Positions 52,679 through 62,661 of a stretch of 64,000 bases of DNA are shown here, in pieces. The stretch comes from Luteibacter rhizovicinus (GTDB lineage Bacteria; Pseudomonadota; Gammaproteobacteria; Xanthomonadales; Rhodanobacteraceae): NCBI RefSeq assembly GCF_004342265.1, contig NZ_SMCS01000003.1:186001-250000 (forward strand). The letters are read 5' to 3'. The stretch's first letter is position 1. Every line of letters begins with the position of its first letter. The position numbers and the translations under genes were made by a program. The notes beneath the pieces are model-generated. The model was given only the letters and a program-made list of their open reading frames with translations, searched no databases and was not told the DNA's origin.

Positions 52679-54682
52679 ATGCGCAACACCTTGCTAGCCC
52701 TGACTCTCGCCGCCACGTTCGGCACCGCCCTCCCCGCTCTGGCGGCCGACGCGGCCGACGATGCCGTACAGGACACGTCCACGGGCACGACCCGCAAGAA
52801 CACCCGGAATCTGGACGCCATCGTGGTGACCGCTGTCCCGCTTGGGCGGAACGCCGACCAGATCGTCGCACCGGTCGCGGTGCTGGCCGGGTCTCGTCTG
52901 GACGACGCCAGGAGCGTCTCGCTCGGAGAAACCGTCTCCGGCATTCCCGGGGTGCAAAGCACCGCCCTCGGCACGGCGGTAGGCCGCCCCGTGATCCGCG
53001 GCCTGGACGGTCCGCGCGTGTCGGTCCTCGAGAATGGCCTGTCCTCGCAGGACGTTTCGAACGTCAGCCAGGATCATGCCGTCACGCTCGAACCGTTTCT
53101 CGCCGACCAGATCGAAGTACTGAAAGGCCCGTCGACACTGCTTTACGGCTCGGGTGCGATCGGCGGCGTGGTCAACGTCGTCGACGGACGCGTACCCGAG
53201 AAAGCTCCCGAGAACGGATTCGCCGGACGCGCGGAACTGCGCAACGACAGCGTGTCGGACGGCCAGACTGGCCTCGTTCGCATGGACGCGGGCAACGATC
53301 GTTTTGCCATTCATGTCGACGGCATGCATCGCGACAACGGCGATTACGACATCCCGGGCGGCACGCTGGCCAATAGCGCGGTGAAAACGACGTCGGGGTC
53401 GGTCGGCGCATCCGTACTCGGCACGTGGGGTTATCTCGGTCTTTCGGTGTCGCGTTTCATGGATCTTTACGGCAGCCCGGCCGAACCCGGCCATCCGGAA
53501 GAAGGCGAGCCGGCCGTCCACATCAAGATGGCGCAGACGAATTACAACCTCAAAGGCGGTTTCGTGCAGCCGTTCGAGGGGATCGAGAAAATCGAATTCA
53601 ATCTCGGCCACAACAGCTATCAGCACGTCGAATACGAAGGCGACACACCGGGCACGACATTCTCGACGAACAGCAATCAGGGACGCCTTGTCGTCACCCA
53701 TGCTCCGGTGGCCGGATGGGAGGGCGCGTTCGGCGTACAGACCCAGCATCGCCAGTTCGCGGCCGTCGGCGAAGAGACCTTCGTTCCCGCGACCACCACG
53801 AAAGGTATCGGCGTGTTCCTCACCGAACAGCGCGACTTCGGCCCGGTGAAAATCGAACTCGGTGCACGTCGCGATTCGCAGAGCGTCCAGCCGGTCAATG
53901 GCGCGAAGCGCGATTTCCATCCCAACAGTCTTTCGGGCGGCATCGCGTGGCGCTTCGCCGAGCGCTGGTACCTGAGTTTCAATCTGGATCACGCGGAACG
54001 CGCTCCATCGGAAGAAGAGCTCTTCTCCAACGGACCGCACGCCGCATCGGCCACGTTCGAAATCGGCGATCCGAACCTCGGTAAGGAATCGTCGAACCAG
54101 GCCGAACTCGGACTGCATTTCCATGGCGATGTCGTCGAAAGCAAGGTTGCGATTTACTACAACCGCTACAAGGACTTCATCTATCTCGCCGATACCGGCA
54201 CTGTCGAGGACGACTTGCCCGTGCGCAACTGGGCGCAGCACGACGCGACGTTCCGCGGCGCCGAAGCCGAAGCGACCTTCCATCTGGCCAAGGGCCCAAG
54301 CGGCAACTGGGACCTTCGCGCTTTCGGCGACACCGTGCGCGCCACGCTCGACAACGGCGGCGGCAATCTCCCGCGCATTCCCGCCGGTCGTCTCGGTGCC
54401 GAACTGAAATGGAATGCCGACAATCTGCGCGCGAGCGTGGGCGCGGTGCGTTATTTCAAGCAGGACAAGGTGGCCGAGTTCGAAACCGATACGGCGGGCT
54501 ACACGCTGGTGAACGCACACGTCGCCTGGACCTTCGTCAACGACGAACGCAGTCAGTGGGAAGCTTTCGTCGACGGCAATAATCTGACCAACCAGACGGC
54601 CCGGCCGGCGACGTCGCTGTTCAAGGACGTGGCCCCGATGCCGGGGCGGAATGTGTCGGTGGGTGTGCGGGCTTTCTTCTGA
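52679..54682 (+). CDS. TonB-dependent receptor, ZnuD-like zinc receptor
   Basis: The 667-residue outer-membrane receptor has a signal peptide ending LAADA, a TonB-box-like segment (LDAIVVTA, near residue 45), a plug (SLGETVSGIPGVQ, IRGLDGPRVSVLENG, LKGPSTLLYGSGAIGG) and a barrel ending GVRAFF. This plug type is shared with ZnuD of Neisseria. A loop with EPGHPEEGEPAVH could contact metal. The Zur operator just upstream supports zinc uptake as its role. It is divergent from the MerC-CDF pair. Confidence 0.92.
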   Translation: MRNTLLALTLAATFGTALPALAADAADDAVQDTSTGTTRKNTRNLDAIVVTAVPLGRNADQIVAPVAVLAGSRLDDARSVSLGETVSGIPGVQSTALGTAVGRPVIRGLDGPRVSVLENGLSSQDVSNVSQDHAVTLEPFLADQIEVLKGPSTLLYGSGAIGGVVNVVDGRVPEKAPENGFAGRAELRNDSVSDGQTGLVRMDAGNDRFAIHVDGMHRDNGDYDIPGGTLANSAVKTTSGSVGASVLGTWGYLGLSVSRFMDLYGSPAEPGHPEEGEPAVHIKMAQTNYNLKGGFVQPFEGIEKIEFNLGHNSYQHVEYEGDTPGTTFSTNSNQGRLVVTHAPVAGWEGAFGVQTQHRQFAAVGEETFVPATTTKGIGVFLTEQRDFGPVKIELGARRDSQSVQPVNGAKRDFHPNSLSGGIAWRFAERWYLSFNLDHAERAPSEEELFSNGPHAASATFEIGDPNLGKESSNQAELGLHFHGDVVESKVAIYYNRYKDFIYLADTGTVEDDLPVRNWAQHDATFRGAEAEATFHLAKGPSGNWDLRAFGDTVRATLDNGGGNLPRIPAGRLGAELKWNADNLRASVGAVRYFKQDKVAEFETDTAGYTLVNAHVAWTFVNDERSQWEAFVDGNNLTNQTARPATSLFKDVAPMPGRNVSVGVRAFF

Positions 54683-54720
54683 CGAAGAAAGTTCTCTAAA
54701 GAAGCTCCCGCAAAGCTCTC

Positions 54721-54869
54721 TGTGGGAGCGCGCCTGCGCGCGATAGGCAACGAAGCGCTGAAGCGGAATCGCACGACCCAGAGGCCGGCCAAATCAGATG
54801 GCCGCCCTTCGGCTCAGTCGCGTTTGCGTCACCGCCCTGTCGGCTTTCGCGCGCAGGCGCGCTCCCACA
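54721..54869 (+). repeat. REPIN-like doublet 4, variant type
   Basis: The 149-bp element is bounded by TGTGGGAGCGCGCCTGCGCG and the inverted CGCAGGCGCGCTCCCACA. The outer arms are a GTGGGAGC variant of the other REPs, and the interior does not match copies 1-3 except at the CGGCTTTCG edge. It lies between the zinc receptor gene and the convergent zur gene. Confidence 0.75.
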
Positions 54870-54902
54870 GTGGATCGAGGGTCGCTGGAGGAACGAGGCT
54901 AC

Positions 54903-55382
54903 TCAGGCCTTACGGCAATTCTTGCAAACGCCATGCACTTCCAGCGTCTGCGCTTGCGGACGGAAGCCGAAGGCTTTCGCCTGCGCTTCGATCAGCTCCG
55001 CGACGCGCTCGTCGCACACTTCCTGCGCGCACGAACAGACATCGCAGATCAGGAAAGGAACCTGATGCGATTCGGCCGGATGGTGGCAGGAAACGTAGGC
55101 GTTGATCGACTCGAGCTTATGGATGAAGCCGTTCTCGAGCAGAAAGTCCAACGCGCGATACACCGTCGGCGGTGCGGCATTGCCGTGCGTCTCGCGCAGA
55201 CGATCGAGCAGGTCGTAGGCCTTTACCGGCTTGCCGGCGGCGGCCACCAGCTGCAGCACTTCGCGACGCAGCGGCGTCAGGCGAAGGCCACGCTCAGTAC
55301 TGGCGTCTTCCACCGCACGCACGAAGCTGCGAGCGTCGTCGTGGTGATGGGAATGCGTGTGCTGGGACGAGTCGGTGGTCAC
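54903..55382 (-). CDS. zur: Fur family regulator Zur
   Basis: The 159-residue zinc-dependent repressor has the Fur-family layout: the winged-helix LRLTPLRREVLQLVAA and APPTVYRALDFLLENGF, then the dimerisation domain with CHHPAESH and two structural zinc pairs, CDVCSC and CKNC. The PVKAYDLLDRL segment and the C-terminal CKNCRKA are characteristic of Zur rather than Fur. GTG 55382 lies eight bases after GAGG and is preferred over TTG 55388. An operator of the right type lies 2.3 kb away, upstream of the receptor. Confidence 0.93.
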   Translation of the reverse strand: MTTDSSQHTHSHHHDDARSFVRAVEDASTERGLRLTPLRREVLQLVAAAGKPVKAYDLLDRLRETHGNAAPPTVYRALDFLLENGFIHKLESINAYVSCHHPAESHQVPFLICDVCSCAQEVCDERVAELIEAQAKAFGFRPQAQTLEVHGVCKNCRKA

Positions 55383-55425
55383 GGGCAATACCTCGGGGAT
55401 GCCTGAAGCATAACATCGGGGCGAT

Positions 55426-55722
55426 TCAGCGCCTTTTCGAGGGCCTGGCCGACGGCAACGGTGGCGGTACGCCGGGCTTCCGCCGGACGGGCAGGAAGGG
55501 CACCACCCAGCCGAAGGGGCCGAGGATCAACGCCGCGACGATGCCAACCTTCAACCGCCCGCGCCACCAGCCCAGCAAGGCTCCCACGAGTACGAAGAAA
55601 ACGGTCCAGGCCAGCAGGCTCCACCACGGAGTCAGCGCCATCAGACGGGTGAGGATCGTCCACGACGCACCGGGATCCATGGGATCCACGCCCTGCATGA
55701 CCTTGTCGATCAGCTCGTCCAA
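55426..55722 (-). CDS. Small membrane protein of unknown function
   Basis: The 98-residue protein has two hydrophobic helices (WWSLLAWTVFFVLVGALLG and VGIVAALILGPFGWVVPF) joined by a short basic loop, and a Pro/Arg-rich tail. The only upstream start is TTG 55722; ATG 55698 would shorten it by eight residues. It lies between zur and gltX on the same strand, 66 bases after gltX. No function can be assigned. Confidence 0.65.
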   Translation of the reverse strand: MDELIDKVMQGVDPMDPGASWTILTRLMALTPWWSLLAWTVFFVLVGALLGWWRGRLKVGIVAALILGPFGWVVPFLPVRRKPGVPPPLPSARPSKRR

Positions 55723-55788
55723 TGGCGTGGTATCCGTGAAGACGGCACCCGGTGACGATCGGGAACGGGGAAACGCGCCCCCGCCCGA

Positions 55789-57192
55789 TCAGCCGCGTGC
55801 GCGAACCAGTGCGTCGTCGATGCGCTGCAAGGCACCTTCGCGCCCGGCGAGATAAATCGTGTGCTCGATCGACGGCGACACCTGGGTGCCGGTCATGGCC
55901 ACGCGCAGCGGAGCCGCGACCTTGCCCATGCCCAGCTCCAGCGCGGCCGCGACCTGCTCGACCACGCCATGGATCGCGGCGGGCGTCCACTCGTCGAGCG
56001 CCGCCAGACGGGTTTTCGCCTCTTCCAGCGCCTTCGGCGCCGTGTCGGTCTTCAGATGTTTCTCGATGGCCTTCTCGTCCCATTCGGCGATGGGCGCGTA
56101 CCACGTGCGTGCGCGCTCGGCCATTTCCTTCAGTGTCTGCACGCGATCGCGCAGCGCGACGATGACGTCGGCCGGCGCCGGACCCTGGTCGGGGTCGATA
56201 CCGATGCGACGCAGATGCCATTCGAATTCGGAGGCCAGTTCGAGCGGATCGTCGTTCTTGAGGTAATGCTGGTTCAGCCACGAGAGCTTGGCCAGATCGA
56301 AGCGCGACGCCGCGCGGTTGACGTCTGCGATGTCGAAAAGTGTCGTCATTTCCTCGACCGAGAAGATTTCCTGATCGCCATGCGACCAGCCCAGACGCAC
56401 GAGATAGTTGAGCAGCGCATGCGGCAGGAAACCGTCGTCGCGGTATTGCATGACGCTGACGGCGCCATGGCGCTTGGAAAGCTTCTGGCCATCCGGTCCC
56501 AGGATCATCGGCAGGTGCGCGAATTCCGGCACCGGCGCGCCCAGCGCGTGATAGACGTTGATCTGGCGAGGCGTGTTGTTGACGTGGTCGTCGCCGCGAA
56601 TGACTTCGGTGATGCCCATGTCGATATCGTCGACGACGACCGCGAAGTTATAGGTCGGAAAGCCGTCGGAACGGAAAATGACCAGATCGTCGAGCTCTTC
56701 GTTCGACCACTCGATGCGCCCTTTCACCTTGTCGTCGAATACGACGCTGCCGCTGGCCGGGTTCTTGAAACGGATGACGCGGTTCGGATCGTCGCGATAG
56801 GGTTCGTTGCGATCGCGGTAGTAGCCGTTGTAACGCGGCTTCAGTCCCTTCGCCATCGCCTCGTTGCGCATGGCCTCGATGTCTTCCTTGCTCTCGTACG
56901 CGTAGTACGCCTTGCCCTCGCGCAGCAGCCGGTCGGCCACCTCGCGGTAACGGTCCATGCGCAGCGTCTGATAGAACGGGCCCTCGTCGTGACGCAGGCC
57001 CAGCCAGGACATCCCGTCGAGGATGGCCTGGACGGCCTCCTGGGTCGAACGCTCCTGGTCCGTGTCTTCGATACGCAACACGAAGGTGCCGCCACGACGA
57101 CGGGCTTCCAGCCAGCAATAGAGCGCGGTACGCGCGCCGCCGATGTGCAGGTAGCCGGTGGGACTGGGGGCGAAACGGGTGCGAACGGTCAT
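55789..57192 (-). CDS. gltX: Glutamate--tRNA ligase
   Basis: This class I aminoacyl-tRNA synthetase charges tRNA-Glu. The 467-residue protein shows [19 protein letters not shown] with the HIGH-type motif near residue 15, the GDDHVNNT and [10 protein letters not shown] segments, and KLSKRHG as the KMSKS-type motif, followed by the helical anticodon-binding domain. Length and order are standard. The convergent or following genes give no operon partner. Confidence 0.97.
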   Translation of the reverse strand: MTVRTRFAPSPTGYLHIGGARTALYCWLEARRRGGTFVLRIEDTDQERSTQEAVQAILDGMSWLGLRHDEGPFYQTLRMDRYREVADRLLREGKAYYAYESKEDIEAMRNEAMAKGLKPRYNGYYRDRNEPYRDDPNRVIRFKNPASGSVVFDDKVKGRIEWSNEELDDLVIFRSDGFPTYNFAVVVDDIDMGITEVIRGDDHVNNTPRQINVYHALGAPVPEFAHLPMILGPDGQKLSKRHGAVSVMQYRDDGFLPHALLNYLVRLGWSHGDQEIFSVEEMTTLFDIADVNRAASRFDLAKLSWLNQHYLKNDDPLELASEFEWHLRRIGIDPDQGPAPADVIVALRDRVQTLKEMAERARTWYAPIAEWDEKAIEKHLKTDTAPKALEEAKTRLAALDEWTPAAIHGVVEQVAAALELGMGKVAAPLRVAMTGTQVSPSIEHTIYLAGREGALQRIDDALVRARG

Positions 57193-57349
57193 CGGAGGCT
57201 TTGGTCGGAGGCGGACGAAAGACCGATTTTACCCGATGCGGGGTTCGTTCCCCTACGTCCGGGCCGTCATCGTCCCGTCATGCCCCGATAACCGCACGGA
57301 CACGGGCCGGGGCCAGCATGCACCTGAGCCCACGCTACCAGGCACAGCC

Positions 57350-58510
57350 ATGCGCATCGGCATCGTCACCGAGACCTACCCACCGGAGGTGAACGGCGTT
57401 GCCCTCACGGTTCGGGCACTTGTCCAAGGCATGGTCCGTCGCGGACATACGGTCGACCTCGTGCGGCCGCTGCGACCCGACCGCTCCGGCATACCCGACG
57501 CCGGAATCGACGCCCTCGATGTCGCAGGTGTGTCCCTGCCCCGTTATGCCGGCCTGCGCTTCGGCCTGCCGGCCCGTTACCGGCTCGAACGCCGGTGGCG
57601 CGAATCCCGCCCGGACGCGATCTATGTGGCCACGGAAGGCCCTCTGGGGTGGAGTGCGGTCAGCGCCGCCCGTCGCCTCGGCATTCCGGTCGCTACCGGC
57701 TTCCATACCCGTTTCGACACCTACGCCGACCACTACGGCATCGGCCTGCTGACGCCGCTGGTACGCAGCTACCTCGCACGCTTCCATCGGCGAAGCATGT
57801 CGACGCTGGTGCCGACGCGGGCGCTTGCCGAAGAGCTGGCGACGATGGGGGTGAACAATGTCCGCGTGCTCCGTCGCGCGGTCGACACCCGGCAGTTCCA
57901 TCCCTCGCGCCGCGATCCCGCCTTGCGAGCCACCTGGGGCGTAAGCGACGACACGCCTGTCGTGCTTTACGTCGGCCGCATCGCGCCGGAGAAGAACCTG
58001 CCGCTGTCCGTGGCGGCGTTTCGCGCCCTGCAGCGTCGCCTGCCCGACGCCCGCTACGTCTTTGTGGGCGACGGACCGGCACGTGCCGCGATCGCGGCAG
58101 CCAATCCGGATTTCATCTTCATGGGCGTACTGCATGGGGACGCTCTGGCGGCCGCCTACGCAAGCGCCGACCTGTTCGTCTTCCCGAGCCTTTCCGAGAC
58201 CTTCGGCAACGTGCTGCTCGAGGCCATGGCCTCGGGCGTGGCTGTCGTGGCCTATAGCGAGGGCGCGGCACGCGAACACATCCAGAATGGCCAGAACGGT
58301 ATCCGTGTCGTACCGGGTAACGAAGCCGGATTTATCGAACGCAGCGCCTCGCTCGGCGCCGATATCGCAGCGCGCCATGCCATGGGCCGCGCCGCGTGCC
58401 TCAGCGTGTCGTCTCTTTCGCCCGACGTCGTGATCGCCGATTTCGAAAGCCTCCTGCGCACGCTTGCCGAGGAAACCCGCCATGAACGTCCTGCCGCCAT
58501 CGTCGCCTAA
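57350..58510 (+). CDS. Glycosyltransferase family 4 protein (mannosyltransferase-like)
   Basis: The 386-residue GT-B enzyme opens IGIVTETYPPEVNGVALTV, continues with GFHTRFDTYADHYG, RRAVDTRQFHPSRRD and YVGRIAPEKNL, and has the donor-site FPSLSETFGNVLLEAMASG. This matches the GT4 group that includes GDP-mannose-dependent alpha-mannosyltransferases (MgtA-like). It probably glycosylates a membrane lipid. It overlaps by 29 bases a PAP2 phosphatase gene, as in known lipid-modifying pairs. The start at ATG 57350 lacks a strong ribosome site. Confidence 0.9.
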   Translation: MRIGIVTETYPPEVNGVALTVRALVQGMVRRGHTVDLVRPLRPDRSGIPDAGIDALDVAGVSLPRYAGLRFGLPARYRLERRWRESRPDAIYVATEGPLGWSAVSAARRLGIPVATGFHTRFDTYADHYGIGLLTPLVRSYLARFHRRSMSTLVPTRALAEELATMGVNNVRVLRRAVDTRQFHPSRRDPALRATWGVSDDTPVVLYVGRIAPEKNLPLSVAAFRALQRRLPDARYVFVGDGPARAAIAAANPDFIFMGVLHGDALAAAYASADLFVFPSLSETFGNVLLEAMASGVAVVAYSEGAAREHIQNGQNGIRVVPGNEAGFIERSASLGADIAARHAMGRAACLSVSSLSPDVVIADFESLLRTLAEETRHERPAAIVA

Positions 58511-59033
58511 GGTCACCCTCGATCGCCGCATGTGCATCGCGGCCAACCGCTGGGGCGCGCGTCGCGCCGTCGGCGCGTTCTTCGGCATCGTCAGCCGTCT
58601 GGGCGATGGCGTGTTCTGGTATGCGCTGATGAGCGTAATCGCGCTCGTCGGCGGTTGGCACGGCGTGGCGGTAGCGGTGCAGATGGCGCTGACCGGGCTG
58701 ACCGCGCTGATGCTTTATCGCGTACTGAAGCGCTGGACACGCCGGCCGCGCCCCTTCCGTACCTGCCCGGGCGTCATCGCCCACGTACCGCCGCTGGACG
58801 AGTTCAGCTTCCCGTCGGGACACACCCTGCAGGCCGTGTCGTTCACGGTGGTCGCGCTGGCTTATTACCCCATGCTCGCACCACTGCTGCTGGGCTTCAC
58901 GGCGCTGGTGGCCGCGTCCCGCGTGGTACTGGGCCTGCACTACCCGAGCGATGTCCTTGCGGCCATCGCGGTCGGGTGTGGGCTGGGTGGGGCGTCGATC
59001 TGGGTGGGGCGGACGATGCAGGCGCTGCTGTAG
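58482..59033 (+). CDS. PAP2 family phosphatase
   Basis: The 183-residue inner-membrane phosphatase has all three catalytic motifs: KRWTRRPRP, FPSGHT and SRVVLGLHYPSD. It has about five membrane helices. Typical substrates are phosphatidic acid, phosphatidylglycerophosphate or undecaprenyl diphosphate. GAGGAA precedes ATG 58482, and the gene overlaps the glycosyltransferase end by 29 bases, suggesting that its product feeds or follows the glycosylation step. Confidence 0.92.
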   Translation: MNVLPPSSPKVTLDRRMCIAANRWGARRAVGAFFGIVSRLGDGVFWYALMSVIALVGGWHGVAVAVQMALTGLTALMLYRVLKRWTRRPRPFRTCPGVIAHVPPLDEFSFPSGHTLQAVSFTVVALAYYPMLAPLLLGFTALVAASRVVLGLHYPSDVLAAIAVGCGLGGASIWVGRTMQALL

Positions 59034-59059
59034 CTATAGCAGGCAGCGCCGCATGGCGG

Positions 59060-59929
59060 TTACGCCGCGCGCGGCGCCTTCGACAGGATGCCCAGCATCG
59101 CGCCCAGCTTGTCGCGCATTTCGCGGCGATCGACGATGACGTCCACCGCGCCGTGTTCCACCAGGAACTCGGAACGCTGGAAGCCTTCCGGCAACGTTTC
59201 GCGCACGGTCTGCTCGATGACGCGCGGGCCGGCGAAGCCGATCAGCGCCTTCGGTTCGGCCACGTTGAGGTCGCCAAGCATGCCGAGGCTGGCCGACACG
59301 CCGCCCGTGGTCGGATACGTCAACACCGAAATATAGGGTACGCCTGCGTCACGCATGCGGGCGAGCGCCGCCGACGTCTTGGCCATCTGCATCAGCGAGA
59401 ACAGGCCTTCCTGCATGCGCGCGCCGCCCGTGGCGGAGAAGCACACCAGACCGCTACGTTCTGCAAGCGCCTGCTCGGCGGCACGGGCGAACTTTTCGCC
59501 GACGACCGAGCCCATCGAGCCGCCCATGAAGGCATATTCGAAAGCCACGGCGACCAGCGGACGATCGAGCAGCTTGCCCGACATGGCGATCAGCGCATCT
59601 TTTTCGCCCGTCGCCTTCTGAGCCGCAACGATGCGGTCCTTGTACTTCTTCTGATCCTTGAACTTCAGCGCATCGACCGGCTCAAGCTTCGGCCAGAGTT
59701 CGGTCGTGCTGCCTTCGTCGAAGAACGCCGTCAGGCGCGTACGGGCGCCGATGGCGTGATGGTGGCCGCACTTGGGGCACACCATCAGCGACTTTTCGAG
59801 TTCGGGGCGATAAAGCACGGTGCCGCAGCCCGCGCACTTCTCCCAAACACCTTCGGGAACCTTGCCCTTGCCGCCGGTCGCGCTCTGTGCGCGGGTCTTC
59901 GGCGTCATGATCTTCTGCAGCCAATTCAT
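59060..59929 (-). CDS. accD: Acetyl-CoA carboxylase carboxyltransferase subunit beta
   Basis: AccD with AccA transfers carboxyl groups from carboxybiotin to acetyl-CoA, the first step of fatty acid synthesis. The 289-residue protein has the N-terminal zinc finger (CAGC and CPKCGHH, about residues 34-56), then the crotonase-like fold with [19 protein letters not shown] and [21 protein letters not shown] precedes ATG 59929. It follows trpA by 41 bases, an order conserved in many gammaproteobacteria. Confidence 0.97.
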   Translation of the reverse strand: MNWLQKIMTPKTRAQSATGGKGKVPEGVWEKCAGCGTVLYRPELEKSLMVCPKCGHHHAIGARTRLTAFFDEGSTTELWPKLEPVDALKFKDQKKYKDRIVAAQKATGEKDALIAMSGKLLDRPLVAVAFEYAFMGGSMGSVVGEKFARAAEQALAERSGLVCFSATGGARMQEGLFSLMQMAKTSAALARMRDAGVPYISVLTYPTTGGVSASLGMLGDLNVAEPKALIGFAGPRVIEQTVRETLPEGFQRSEFLVEHGAVDVIVDRREMRDKLGAMLGILSKAPRAA

Positions 59930-59970
59930 ACGAATACTCCAGTATTAATCCGCATCGGGCCTATCGCGCG

Positions 59971-60777
59971 TCAGGCCGGTCGCGCGTCTAGCGCGGCCCG
60001 GATCGGCGCGAGGAACCCGCTTGCACGTTCGGCGGCATCCTTGACGGACGTGGCGCCAGCCAACCGGTCGACGAGCGCGCTGCCAATAACCACGGCATCT
60101 GCGAACGCCGCGATGGCAACGGCACTTTCGGCGTTACGAACGCCGAAACCGACGGCGACCGGAGCCCGGGACATGGCACGGATCGAAGCCACCCGAGCTG
60201 CGATGTCGTCCGTACTTAGCTGGTCGCTGCCCGTGATGCCGGCCATCGACACATAATACAGGAAACCCGAAGCGGCCCCGCAGAGCCTTTCCATACGCGC
60301 GGGTGCGGTCGTGGGCGACGCGAGCAGGATCTGGTCGAGGCCCGCGGCGCGCAACGGCGCAAGCACGTGGGACTCCTCGATGGGGCAATCCACCAGCAGG
60401 ACGCCATCCACACCGGCCGCGACGGCATCGGCGGCGAAGCGCTCGTAGCCGTACATCTCGACCGGATTGAGATAGCCCATGAGCACGATCGGCGTATCGG
60501 CGTCGGTCTCGCGGAAGGTCTTCACCCAGCCCAGTATTTGCTTCAGGCCCACACCGCGAGCGATCGCGCGTTCGCTGGCATGCTGGATCACCGGACCGTC
60601 GGCCATCGGATCGGAGAACGGTACGCCGAGCTCGATCGCATCGGCGCCACCCGCCACCAGCGCGTGCAACATCGGCACGACGGCCTCCGGCGATGGATCC
60701 CCGGCGGTGACGAAAGGAATGAGTCCGGTGCGGCCGGCCGACTTCAGTGCCGCGAAACGTCGTTCGAAACGAGTCAT
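59971..60777 (-). CDS. trpA: Tryptophan synthase alpha chain
   Basis: TrpA cleaves indole-3-glycerol phosphate to indole and glyceraldehyde-3-phosphate and channels indole to TrpB. The 268-residue TIM barrel shows LIPFVTAGDP, ELGVPFSDPMADGPVIQ with the catalytic Glu, GVLLVDCPIEES with the catalytic Asp, and VGFGVRNAES. The start overlaps the trpB stop by one base (TGATG). Confidence 0.97.
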   Translation of the reverse strand: MTRFERRFAALKSAGRTGLIPFVTAGDPSPEAVVPMLHALVAGGADAIELGVPFSDPMADGPVIQHASERAIARGVGLKQILGWVKTFRETDADTPIVLMGYLNPVEMYGYERFAADAVAAGVDGVLLVDCPIEESHVLAPLRAAGLDQILLASPTTAPARMERLCGAASGFLYYVSMAGITGSDQLSTDDIAARVASIRAMSRAPVAVGFGVRNAESAVAIAAFADAVVIGSALVDRLAGATSVKDAAERASGFLAPIRAALDARPA

Positions 60778-61988
60778 CAGAGTTCGATACCTTCACGTGC
60801 GGCGATAGTGTGTACGTCCTTGTCGCCGCGACCGGAGAGATTAGCCAGCACGAGCGCATCGGCCGGCAGTTCGCGCGCGAGTTTCATCGCCTGCGCGATG
60901 GCGTGGCTGGATTCCAGCGCCGCCAGGATGCCTTCGGTACGCGCCAGCAGATGGAACGCTTCCAGTGCTTCGTCGTCGGTTACGCCGACGTACTCCGCGC
61001 GGCCGGCGTCCTTCAGGAACGCATGCTCGGGACCGACGCCCGGATAATCGAGGCCGGCGGAAATCGAATGCGTCTCGACGATCTGACCGTTCTCGTCGCT
61101 GAGTACATAGGTGCGATTGCCGTGCAGCACGCCGGGTTTACCGGCGGCGAGCGACGCCGCGTGACGTCCGGTTTCGATGCCGTCGCCCGCCGCTTCCGCG
61201 CCGACGATACGCACGTCGCGGTCGTTGAGGAACGCATGGAAAAGACCGATCGCATTCGAACCGCCACCGACGCACGCGGTGATCGCGTCGGGCAGACGTC
61301 CGTATTGTTCGAGCATCTGCTCGCGCGCTTCGCGGCCGACGATGGCGTTGAAATCGCGGACCATCTGCGGATACGGATGCGGGCCGGCGACCGTGCCGAT
61401 GATGTAGAACGTATCGGTCACATTGGTGACCCAGTCGCGCATCGCTTCGTTCAGCGCGTCCTTCAACGTCTTCGAACCGGACGTCACCGGCACCACTTCG
61501 GCGCCGAGCAGCTTCATGCGATAGACGTTGATCTTCTGCCGCTCGATGTCGACGGCGCCCATGTAGACGACGCACTTCAGACCCATGCGCGCGGCGACGG
61601 TCGCGCTGGCGACGCCATGCTGGCCCGCGCCGGTCTCGGCGATGATGCGCGTCTTGCCCATGTGCCGGGCGACCAGCGCCTGGCCGACGGTATTGTTTAT
61701 CTTGTGCGCACCCGTGTGGTTCAGGTCTTCGCGCTTCAGCAGGATCTTCGCGCCGCCGACGTGCTTCGACAGGCGCTCGGCGTGATAGATCGGACTGGGA
61801 CGGCCCACGTAATACTTCAGGTCGCGGTCCAGCTCGGCGATGAACGCCGGATCGTTGCGCAGACGGTTATAGGCTTCGGTCAGTTCGGCCAGGGGTTCCA
61901 TGAGCGTCTCGGCCACATAGATACCGCCGTAGTCGCCGAAGCGGCCGTGCGCATCGGGATAGGCGTGGAAATCCGCGATCTTGGTCAT
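60777..61988 (-). CDS. trpB: Tryptophan synthase beta chain
   Basis: TrpB condenses indole with serine using pyridoxal phosphate. The 403-residue protein has [14 protein letters not shown], whose Lys binds the cofactor, [10 protein letters not shown], and the phosphate-binding GGGSNAIG. It starts at ATG 61988, 34 bases after trpF, and is coupled to trpA. No leader peptide or attenuator is expected at this internal position. Confidence 0.97.
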   Translation of the reverse strand: MTKIADFHAYPDAHGRFGDYGGIYVAETLMEPLAELTEAYNRLRNDPAFIAELDRDLKYYVGRPSPIYHAERLSKHVGGAKILLKREDLNHTGAHKINNTVGQALVARHMGKTRIIAETGAGQHGVASATVAARMGLKCVVYMGAVDIERQKINVYRMKLLGAEVVPVTSGSKTLKDALNEAMRDWVTNVTDTFYIIGTVAGPHPYPQMVRDFNAIVGREAREQMLEQYGRLPDAITACVGGGSNAIGLFHAFLNDRDVRIVGAEAAGDGIETGRHAASLAAGKPGVLHGNRTYVLSDENGQIVETHSISAGLDYPGVGPEHAFLKDAGRAEYVGVTDDEALEAFHLLARTEGILAALESSHAIAQAMKLARELPADALVLANLSGRGDKDVHTIAAREGIEL

Positions 61989-62022
61989 GCCTTGCGTTAC
62001 CTGTGGTTGCTGCGCGCCTTGG

Positions 62023-62661
62023 TCAGGGCGATGCGCGCCTTACGGCTGAAATGAAGCGCTCCATCTTAGCCCCATCCTTGATACCCGGCGACGTCTCGAT
62101 GCCGCTGGACACGTCCACGGCCCATGGCCGCGCAACTTCGATTGCCTGCGCGACGTTGTCCGCGGTGAGCCCGCCTGCCAGGAGCAGGGGCTGGTCCAGA
62201 TCGGCCGGCATCAGCGACCAGTCGAAACGATGGCCGCTGCCGCCCATTTCGCCCAGACCGTGCCCATCCAGAAGCAGTCCGGCCGCGCGCGGGTAATCCC
62301 GAAGGCGCGCCAGCGCCGAAGCACCCTCGCCCATCGCGATGGCCTTCAGATAGCGCAGGCCGAAGGCGGCGCAGTCGTCGTCGCGTTCGTTGCCATGGAA
62401 CTGGAGCATGTCCGGGCGCACGGTGTCGACGACATGGGCAATCCAGTCGGGCTCGTCGTCCATCACCAGCGCCACTACGCTGACGAAGGGCGGCACGGTG
62501 GCGCGAATACGCGCGGCGGCTTCCGGTTCGATGAAACGCTTGCTGCGGCGGGTGAAAACGAAACCAATGGCATCCGCGCCGAGGTCCGCGGCAAGGTCCG
62601 CGTCTTCTTCGCGTGTGATGCCGCAGCATTTGATCCGCGTTCTCATGATCCGTGTTCTCAC
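62023..62661 (-). CDS. trpF: Phosphoribosylanthranilate isomerase
   Basis: TrpF converts phosphoribosylanthranilate to its enol carboxyphenylamino-deoxyribulose phosphate. The 212-residue barrel has [12 protein letters not shown] with the catalytic Cys, [20 protein letters not shown] and [16 protein letters not shown]. The start is GTG 62661, overlapping the truA stop (GTGA) behind GGAGGT. A 15-base near-exact repeat makes the peptide MRTRI twice, so ATG 62646 offers a second start. Confidence 0.95.
   Translation of the reverse strand: MRTRIMRTRIKCCGITREEDADLAADLGADAIGFVFTRRSKRFIEPEAAARIRATVPPFVSVVALVMDDEPDWIAHVVDTVRPDMLQFHGNERDDDCAAFGLRYLKAIAMGEGASALARLRDYPRAAGLLLDGHGLGEMGGSGHRFDWSLMPADLDQPLLLAGGLTADNVAQAIEVARPWAVDVSSGIETSPGIKDGAKMERFISAVRRASP

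Noticed and set aside
52694-54520. A 608-codon minus-strand open frame opposite the zinc receptor gene
   Set aside because: It is an antisense shadow of the receptor; it has no start context and no recognisable domain.
15530-54869. Repeated GTAGGAGC palindromes considered as a CRISPR array
   Set aside because: The copies are single, widely separated doublets with no regular spacers and no cas genes; they fit REP/REPIN elements.
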